Below, piece by piece: positions 57,270 through 64,000 of a stretch of DNA of 64,000 nucleotides (positions are counted from its first letter, which is position 1; every line of letters starts with the position of its first letter). The notes below the pieces were generated by a model. It was not told the DNA's origin. It was given only the letters and a program-made list of their open reading frames with translations, and made no database searches. The DNA comes from Cololabis saira (lineage: Eukaryota; Chordata; Actinopteri; Beloniformes; Belonidae), in contig NC_084610.1 in the NCBI RefSeq assembly GCF_033807715.1, forward strand, positions 5,141,769 to 5,205,768. The letters are read 5' to 3'. Position numbers and translations under genes: made by a program.

Positions 57270-58259
57270 AATTAAAGCTGCAAGCAGCGATGAACGGGCC
57301 CTCCACCCTTGTGCACGTTCAGGCTGCAGTGGAAGCTTGTATGACTTGCATGTAGATTCTTCAGACCTGGGGCCTCATTTAAAATGGACTGCGTAGGAGT
57401 CATACTAAAAGTGCACGTACACCCAAAAGCCGAAAATGCCGGGCGCAAAAAAAAATCCGGATCAATAAAACCGTGTGCACTCACACTTGCACGCAATGTT
57501 CGCTTTATAAATCACAGTCCAGCTGGAAGGTTGCGCAGCTGAATCCGCCTCATATCCCGCCCTCTACACGCCCACTTTTTACCATAAATGCATATGGATG
57601 AGCCTACTGTGCATGCACAGTGGCTTCCTGCAGCCTGTTTGGCGTCAGAATGAATGAGAGGGTGTCCAGCCACCGTGCCACTGACTTTCACGGAGACTTA
57701 GATCTAGATGTTGTAGATCAGTGATTCTTAACCATAGGGCCGCGGCCCACACTTGGGCCGCGAGCGCCATCTAGTGGGCCGCGAAAAAAATTCAGTTTTG
57801 TACGTGTGGGCCGCGAGGGCCGCGGGACTGCATAGCAACTCCCGACCAAATGAGGAGAGAAGACCCTCAGCTAGCTCTAGGTGTAATAGTAAGAGAAATG
57901 GTGTGTATTTACAGAGTAAATCCTTCATTTTGCACAGAGTAGGTTTAGATCCGCCAGGATCAGGGATCGATTAATTGGGTCTGCGCCCAGAGCGAGCGAG
58001 CGCGGCGGGATCATTTATCCTGACTCGTCCGCGCAGCCGGGGAGGTCGGTGCCGCTCGGGCGGTGGGCTCCATCGTTACTGCTGAAGGATTGTACATGTA
58101 GATGTGTCTGCTGGACTGGACTGTTGTTCGGGCTCGCAAAAGCATCGGAAAGTGACTCTGCTGCAGCGGCCAGAGAGCTGCGGGTTCTGCCCGGCCGTCT
58201 CAGCTGATCAGGCTCGGATGAAATCCGACACGCGCAGTCCTGACAACTTATTAATGTAA

Positions 58260-58635
58260 ATAAAACTTAGTAAGTAATTAGCTTGACTCTTACAGAGATG
58301 AGAAGCCTAACAGGTGGAAAGGGAAGTTCAACCCAGAATGGACAGATTCATCCTGGTTCAGTCTTCCCACTGGGACAAAACCAGTGTCTCATACGTTCAG
58401 AGACCGTGGCGTTCAAAGTGCGAAAGTAAAACGCCACTGAAACAAAACACAAAGTTTTTCATCAAACATATCCACTCAAGTCTGAACTGAAGTCACAGAA
58501 AATAAGCTGACCATCTTAAACATGTTTGGGTCCACATACAGCTGTGAAGCAGCTTTCTCCACAATGAACATAATTAAAACTAAATATCGTTCCAGGTTCA
58601 TCAATGAGCACCTCCACATGTGCATGAGAACCTGA
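58260..58635 (+). pseudogene. hAT transposase, N- and C-termini fused by deletion
   Basis: One frame (about 58384-58509) reads CLIRSETVAF, K-V-R-K-stop, ETKHKVFHQTYPLKSELKSQ, the BED-type zinc-finger end of hAT transposases. One expected zinc Cys is Arg. Right after it, in another frame (58507-58635), comes LTILNMFGSTYSCEAAFSTM through KTKYRSRF and LHMCMRT to a stop: the C-terminal hAT dimerisation domain. The catalytic middle, normally several hundred residues, is absent. It is non-functional but could have been mobilised in trans. Confidence 0.82.
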
Positions 58636-59005
58636 CTCCATCCAGCCCAGATTTAAAGTCCTGGCAGGAGAAATTAGAGCTCAGTTCTCTCACTGAACAA
58701 CAGAAAGTGAGGGCATAAGATTAAGGGGAAGAAAGAAAAACTGCAAAACTGTTAAATTGTTAAGATGTGTTTATATTAATTTAGTATAAAAATGTGTTGA
58801 GACAATTAACAAAGAAAAGGGGAAATTCAAACTGCTGGTAAAGAAATAAAATAAGATAGCATTTGAAAAATAAAATAAAATCTTATTTATTTATTTTATT
58901 TTTAAGAGAAAAAAATGTGTAATTGAAGTTACACATGTTAATGGGCAAATATGTACTTTTTTAATATAACAGTCAGATGCAGATGTTGATACAACTATGA
59001 GGCTA

Positions 59006-59008
<3 letters not shown>

Positions 59009-59069
<61 letters not shown>

Positions 59070-59090
59070 TATATATATATATATATATAT
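59009..59090. repeat. AT dinucleotide microsatellite
   Basis: Long TA run interrupted once by TTCATATA near 59066, at the same place in the element as the tract at 43554-43611 in the sister copy. Confidence 0.93.
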
Positions 59091-59429
59091 TTATTATGAT
59101 GTTCTGGACCTTCGCTGCTATACAGTGTTAATATTTAACGGGCCTCGGGCCACTCTGTACTGAAAAAATTGGGCCCCAAGGTCAGAAAGGTTAAGAACCC
59201 CTGTTGTAGATGATGTGGAGGACAGGAAAACCACATTATTTGGTGGTCACAGTAAAAGTTAGAATAAGTATATAAATAGTATACAATAAAATAAAGCGAG
59301 TGAGTGGCAGCACGCCGTTACTGCCCGTTAGTGCCACGACGCAATTACCACTGGGGACAGGGGGGGCATGCCCCCCCCCACTTTTCAAAATCATGTATTT
59401 GTCCCCCCCACTTTACAGTTTAAAAACTA

Positions 59430-59776
59430 ACGGTAGGCTCAGCCTGTGATTGCAAATCCTCAAGACTGTCTGTGCGAAAGCGATGCGAAGACGGGAGCGG
59501 AGCACCGCCCCCCCTCCTTAAAAGTAAACACAACATGCGAAAGTCGAGAGTCGTCAGCACCTGCAGGTGCACCGGGATGGCGCGATTCCGGCGGGTCGGT
59601 CTCTCTAAAGCTGGTCCCAATTCAGCACATAGATCCAAGAGCACTGCTCTTGGGAATCTAAATCGGCTTATTAGCCAGTCATCATCATGGGCCAGGAAAT
59701 CTGCATGATCTCTGAACTGTCTCTCCATCCTGATCCAACCATTTCCGTGGTCCTCGAGTAGTGCCAGCGCATACAT
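59430..59776 (-). pseudogene. HARBI1-like Harbinger nuclease, N-terminal fragment
   Basis: From 59776 the frame reads MYALALLEDHGN..., then FRDHADFLAHDDDWLISRFR and FPRAVLLDLCAELGPALERP, TRRNRAIPVHLQVLTTL. This is the conserved N-terminal region of fish HARBI1-type proteins. At about 59550 similarity stops, and a different sequence with poly-C/G stretches takes over, so the DDE nuclease region is missing. Probably another repeat (59355-59540) replaced it. Confidence 0.8.
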
Positions 59777-60030
59777 TGTGCAGCATTACGCACGGCTGTC
59801 ACCGTGCATTTTATATTCTTACACAGCAATTAGACTGATTGTCACACAACTTGTCACGATTGATCATTAGATGATTAGACCGCTGCTATTAACCACTCAT
59901 TTGAGGATGGGAGTATGATATATGTACGTCCTGCAAATGCCTGCGTAATGGCTTACTCGTGGAACACATGGATCTATGATGGTGCCGGCTTGGGTGTAAA
60001 TGGATCTGTAAGTCTGATATGTGATGACAT

Positions 60031-60116
60031 TGACTATGTTTACATGCAGTCCACATTCGTGTTATTGCCAATCTTCGCGTTTTAAAGTGGTTGTTGAGTG
60101 CATGTGGACGCAGTCA
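60031..60116. mobile_element. Short relative of the CGTTTACATGCAGTC element
   Basis: TGACTATGTTTACATGCAGTC and the inverted GTGCATGTGGACGCAGTCA lie only 86 bp apart end to end, with GTTATTGCCAATCTTCG between. It is the same end family as 3303-3914 with almost all the interior lost. Confidence 0.55.
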
Positions 60117-60758
60117 CTGGGAGTATGACATGTATCTGGCTGCATTTCACCACCTCACCGCATGCGTCGCCAGTTCCCCATGTCTTAAGTAGATTCTTAC
60201 GGGAGGGTGAGGGTTGCCGTAGGGATTTTTCGGTTAGTTTTTTCTTTTTAGATCCGAGGCTTTGCGTAGATGGCGGCTTCCGCAACTTTCAGGCACTTTT
60301 TCTGCGCAAGCAAGCTTTATAGATGAGGCCCCTGGACATTTAGCGGATGACACTAGCCATGACTCTCTATATCAAACCATTCAAAAGTTATGGCAGAAAG
60401 TAGGAACTGTCAGATATCAACCAATCAGAAGAAGGGGCGGGGCTAATTCAGACCAATGAAGGTCAAGGACTCAATACCGAGTCAGATCACACCACCCACG
60501 ACTCTTTATGTCAAACTTTATGTGTATCCATCCATACATACTTATTCTCATTTGGGTCACAGGTATGGAAGCACATGTTTTTTCAAAAGGCGTGAATTCC
60601 GGAAACAGAGTCATAGATTTTGATTGCACATGCATAAACGTTATTTTGTGGTCATAGTTTTACCGGCAGCAAAGACAAGTTCAACAGTTTGAGCCTCCAC
60701 TGGCTGTAAACTGTCACTAATGGAGTTGTGTAGACCTCGATGACAAGTTGTTGATGAC

Positions 60759-61469
60759 CAGAGGTGTCAAAAGTATTCACCTTAATTACTCAGGTAAAAG
60801 TATAGATACTAGAGTTTAAAATACTCCTGTAGAAGTTGAAGTATCAACTCAAGTTTTTTACTCAAGTAAAAGTACAAAAGTACTGGTTTCAAAACTACCT
60901 AAAGTATAAAAGTAAAAGTAATGTAAGGGGGAAAAAAGCCATTAAGGACAAAAGCCATTGAAAATGAATGCATCTTAGTATAATGCAAATATATTAAAGA
61001 ACCATATTAGTGTACTATTGAGCATTAACATGTGTTTCAGAGAGCAGGTGATATGATGACTAGTTGCCTATAAGTATTGTAATGGTGCAAAAAGTCAAAC
61101 TTCAGAGGCATGTTATCATTTATCCTAACCTTTATTGGAATGTACATCCAAGTTTAGTTGCAGGAATCTGAGGGAACGGATGTAAGAACAAAACTGGACA
61201 AGAACATCTGAAACAACCACAACCAAATTCACTCTATCCAGATAGAGCAATTTAACTGGATAGTTTTTTTTTAAAGGCCGAAATGAAATAGAGTAACAAG
61301 GCTGTTTTTAAAATGTAAGGAGTAAAAAGTACAGATAATTGCGTGAAAATGTAAGGAGTAAAAGTAAAAAGTCGTCTGAAAAATAATTACTCCAGTGAAG
61401 TAAAGATAACCAAAATTTCTACTTAAGTAAGGTAACAAAGTATTTGTACTTCGTTACTTGACACTTCTG
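60759..61469. mobile_element. Non-autonomous hAT-type element (GAGGTGTCAA family), copy 2
   Basis: CAGAGGTGTCAAAAGTATTC at the left, CTTGACACTTCTG at the right. TTGATGAC (60751-60758) and GTGATGAC (61470-61477) form a duplication with one change. It is 711 bp against 710 bp for 9613-10322, with few differences over the whole length, pointing to a recent common source. Confidence 0.85.
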
Positions 61470-61477
61470 GTGATGAC

Positions 61478-61602
61478 CATTGATTAGAATCAGGTGTGTT
61501 GATGCAAGATAACACCTAAACCATGCAGGACCCTTCTGATCCCTCTACCCCTCCTGCCCTCTCATCCTACCTGATCCCTCGAGGACCGGACTTGAAGAGC
61601 CC
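61478..61602. mobile_element. Right part of a hAT MITE (CAGTGGTCC family)
   Basis: AATCAGGTGTGTTGATGCAAG, ACCATGCAGGACC and CCCTCGAGGACCGGACTTGA followed by AGAGCCCTG resemble the right half of the family represented at 48121-48339. The left part is probably 60700-60758, with the hAT 60759-61469 inserted between. The ends are diverged. Confidence 0.4.
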
Positions 61603-61609
61603 TGTGATA

Positions 61610-64000
61610 GACTATTTTGAAACCTCATACCTAAGTACTCTTCAGTAGCTCAACTGGATGCAAAGAGGCTTTCCACTGCAGAGCTTGTGTTCAAACCTTA
61701 TCCCGGGACCGCTTTTAAAGCAATTTCCTTCTACTGAGGACTAAAAACTCACTAGGAAGCCTTAGCAGCATGTGACTCTATGGCACAAGATGTTATGGAG
61801 GTGCATGGTCTAAAGAAGACTTAAGGTTCAATTCCTTCTAGAGTTCTTCATCCTGTTGTCTTTAAAAAGCACCAAACCTGTCAATTTTAAAGTTCAACAT
61901 TCAAAATGAAAAGTTAAATGCGCTATGAGACATGACTGAAGAGGTTATTTGGTGGTTTGGAGGGATTGCAATTTTCAGTGCAGCTGAACTTGTCTCTGGT
62001 GTAGCTCATCTTGGAACAAAGAGGGTTTCAAATGCAGAGGTTATTGGAGCAAACCCTATACCTGAGCCACTTTTAAAATAATGTCCTACTGAGGATTGAA
62101 AACTGGCCAGGAAGCCTGTGAAAGAGGTGAGTACTGTATGTGGCGCATCATGGTAAAGAGCTGCACATTGTTAAAGACACTGTGAGTTCAATTCCCGCCA
62201 GAGGTCTTCAGCCTGTTGACTTTAAGTAGCACATAATCTAATGCATGTTATCATTTATCCTAACCTTTATTGGAATGTACATCCAAGTTTAGTTGCAGGA
62301 ATCTGAGGGCAACGGGTGTAAGAACAAAACTGGACAAGAACATCTGTGCCACAACCACAACCAAATTCACTCCATGGAGCAATTTAACTGGGTAGTTTTT
62401 TTTAAAGGCCAAAAGGAAATAGGCTGTTTTTAAAATGTAAGGAGTAAAAAGTACAGATGATTGCGTGAAAATGTAAGGAGTAAAAGTAAAAAGTCGTCCG
62501 AAAAATGATTACTCCAGTGATATATAGATAACCAAAATTTCTACTTAAGTAAGGTAACGAAGTATTTGTACTTTGTTACTTGACACCTCTGGTTGTGCAC
62601 CATGGAAGAGTGCCGCACATTGTTAAACAGACTGTGAGTTCAATTCCCGCCAGAGTTCTTCATCCAGTTGTCTTTAAGTAGATCGAAATCCACTTTTAGA
62701 GTTCAACACTCAAAATGAAAAGATAAATGCACTATGAGAGATGTCTTCCCCCAAGGATACTGGTGGTGTGGAGGGTTTGCTCAGGGCTCTAAGGTGCCAA
62801 TGAAAGGGTGGTGCGTGCTGGTTCAAACCCTCCCCATCCTCACAATCTGGGGAGGTAGAGGCATCAGACCTTATACCTGGACCACTTTTAAAATTACGTC
62901 CTTCTACTGACGATTGAAAACTGGCCAGGAAGCCTGTGAAAGAGGTGTGTACTGTATGTGGCCCATCATGGTAAGGCGCTGCACATTGTTAAAGACACTG
63001 TGAGTTCAATTCCCGCCAGAGTTCTTCATCCAGTTGTCTTTAAGTAGATCCAAATCCACTTTTAAAGTTCAACACTCAAAATGAAAAGATAAATGCACTA
63101 TGAGAGATGTCTTCCCCCAAGGATACTGGTGGTGTGGAGGGTTTGCTCAGGGCTCTAAGGTGCCAATGAAAGGGTGGTGCATGCTGATTCAAACCCTCCC
63201 CGTCCTCACAATCTGTAGAGGTAGAGGCATCAGACCTTATACCTGGACCACTTTTAAAATTACGTCCTTCTACTGACGATTGAAAACTGGCCAGGAAGCC
63301 TGGGAAAGAGGCAAGAATGTAGGGCCTCGTGGTAAAGCGCTGTACATTGTTAAAGAGACTGAGAGTTCAATTCCTGCCAGAGGTCTTCAGCCCGTTGACT
63401 TTAAGTAGCACAAATCCACTTTTAGAGTTCAACGCTAAAAATGAAAAGATAAATGCACTATGAGAGATGTCTTCCCCCAAGGATACTGGTGGTGTGGAGG
63501 GTTTGCTCAGGGCTCTAAGGTGCCAATGAAAGGGTGGTGCATGCTGGTTCAAACCCTCCCCATCCTCACAATCTGGTGAGGTAGAGGCATCAGACCTTAT
63601 ACCTGGACCACTTTTAAAATGACGTCCTTCTACTGACAATTGAAAACTGGCCATGAAGCCTGGGAAAGAGGCAAGAATGTGGCGCATCATGGTAAAGAGC
63701 TGCACATTGTTAAAGAGACTGAGAGTTCAATTCCAGCCAGAGGTCTTCAGCCCGTTGACTTTAAGTAGCACAAAATCTACTTTTAGAGTTCAACACTCAA
63801 AATGAAAAGATAAATGCACTAAGAGAGATGTCTTCCCCCCAAGGATACTGGTGGTGTGGAGGGTTTGCTCATGGCTTTAAGGCACCAATGAAAGGGTGGT
63901 GCATGCTGGTTCAAACCCTCCCCATCCTCAGTATCTGGAGGGGTAGAGGGGTCAGGGAGGCTGAGAAGGCAGGAGCGCTAGGGGGATGAGAAGGTTAGGG
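61610..64000. repeat. About 361-bp tandem array with Pol III-like boxes
   Basis: ATGAAAAGATAAATGCAC recurs at 62715, 63081, 63441 and 63802 (periods 366, 360, 361), with older, more diverged units from about 61640. Each unit has two tRNA-promoter-like parts: GGCGCATCATGG ... GAGTTCAATTCC (about 47 bp apart, for example 62142-62195) and TTTGCTCAGGGCTCTAAGG ... TGGTTCAAACCC. The array continues past the window. Open frames in it (63367-63705 minus) are repeat shadows. Confidence 0.82.
62242..62591. mobile_element. Third, partial copy of the GAGGTGTCAA hAT family
   Basis: From GCATGTTATCATTTATCC to CTTGACACCTCTG it matches the right half of 9613-10322 with small indels. The left half is missing. 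It lies between two units of the tandem array, next to a repeated GAGTTCAATTCC module. Confidence 0.75.

Larger units (their letters stand above)
57719..59203 (+). mobile_element. hAT element (GGTTAAGAA family), copy 2, internally deleted
   Basis: CAGTGATTCTTAACCATAGG at the left and GGTTAAGAACCCCTG at the right, with a perfect 8-bp duplication TTGTAGAT at 57711-57718 and 59204-59211. It carries both ends of a transposase gene but not the middle (see 58260-58635), and an AT microsatellite near the right. The copy at 43396-44493 is shorter and inverted. Confidence 0.9.
57371..60330 (-). mobile_element. PIF/Harbinger element relic with HARBI1-like fragment
   Basis: The ends GGCCTCATTT and ATGAGGCC are inverted, and CCTGG occurs on both sides (57366-57370, 60331-60335). 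The left part (GTGCACGTACACCCAAAAGC, CCGGATCAATAAAACCGTG, CGCCCTCTACACGCCCAC) matches a Harbinger family I recall as widespread in fish. A minus-strand HARBI1-like N-terminus remains at 59430-59776. It has been interrupted by the hAT 57719-59203 and the small MITE 60031-60116. Confidence 0.65.
57275..60520 (+). mobile_element. AATTA-flanked repeat, split by a Harbinger-type element
   Basis: 57275-57370 gives the left end (AAGCTGCAAGCAGCGATGAA, AATTA at 57270-57274). 60331-60520 gives interior modules (GACACTAGCCATGACTC, TCACACCACCCACGACTC). The two parts would join as ...CTTCAGACCTGGACATTT... at the CCTGG duplication. The true right end is missing. Confidence 0.55.

Noticed and set aside
61823..61840. 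A genuine tRNA gene
   Set aside because: The B-box-like GGTTCAATTCC is convincing on its own, but no full cloverleaf with matched acceptor and anticodon stems could be drawn. The motif recurs in every unit of the tandem array.

Overview
The window looks like non-coding DNA from a ray-finned fish, most likely a percomorph teleost. No host protein-coding gene, rRNA or functional tRNA could be recognised. The case for a teleost rests on the repeats: many non-autonomous hAT elements with 8-bp target duplications, PIF/Harbinger-type MITEs with TTA/TAA duplications, RTE (Rex3/Expander-like), L1-like and L2/Rex1-like LINE pieces, a Tf1/sushi-type chromovirus, and long purine and AT microsatellites. 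All family names come from recalled motifs and termini; no database was searched.

Layout. 0-9 kb: a hAT element holding a 345-bp GGAA/GAAA microsatellite, an element with a 21-bp minisatellite, a Harbinger MITE, a LINE tail, a foldback element and a 1.06-kb hAT. 9-23 kb: further hAT copies, a probable 210-bp solo LTR, a TTAA-flanked element, a second foldback type, and a three-level nest (hAT, then a TA-flanked element, then a solo LTR). 23-34 kb: mostly unassigned sequence with LINE, Tc1 and hAT transposase remnants, a Harbinger-type element, a second foldback copy, a 5'-truncated L1-like insertion with a perfect 15-bp duplication, and an RTE reverse-transcriptase pseudogene.

34.8-40.35 kb: the only intact gene, the gag-pol of a complete Ty3/gypsy chromovirus on the minus strand. 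It has two 600-bp LTRs that read as identical, GAATC duplications, one 1445-residue open frame ending in a chromodomain, and an 11-nt self-complementary primer site of the Tf1/sushi kind. 40-48 kb: LINE tails, an RTE tail split by a hAT with perfect 8-bp duplications, a hAT with an internal AT microsatellite, and a TA-flanked element carrying a 505-bp tandem repeat.

48-64 kb: densely nested elements. A Harbinger-type element sits inside the target duplication of a hAT MITE. One hAT lies inside another. A hAT with an internally deleted transposase lies inside a Harbinger element, which itself lies inside an AATTA-flanked repeat. A 361-bp tandem array with Pol III-like box pairs runs off the right edge.

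Only the chromovirus looks capable of its own activity. The other elements are internally deleted, truncated or frameshifted and would need proteins made elsewhere. Several insertions can be ordered in time because their target duplications, or an uninterrupted paralogue, are still readable.
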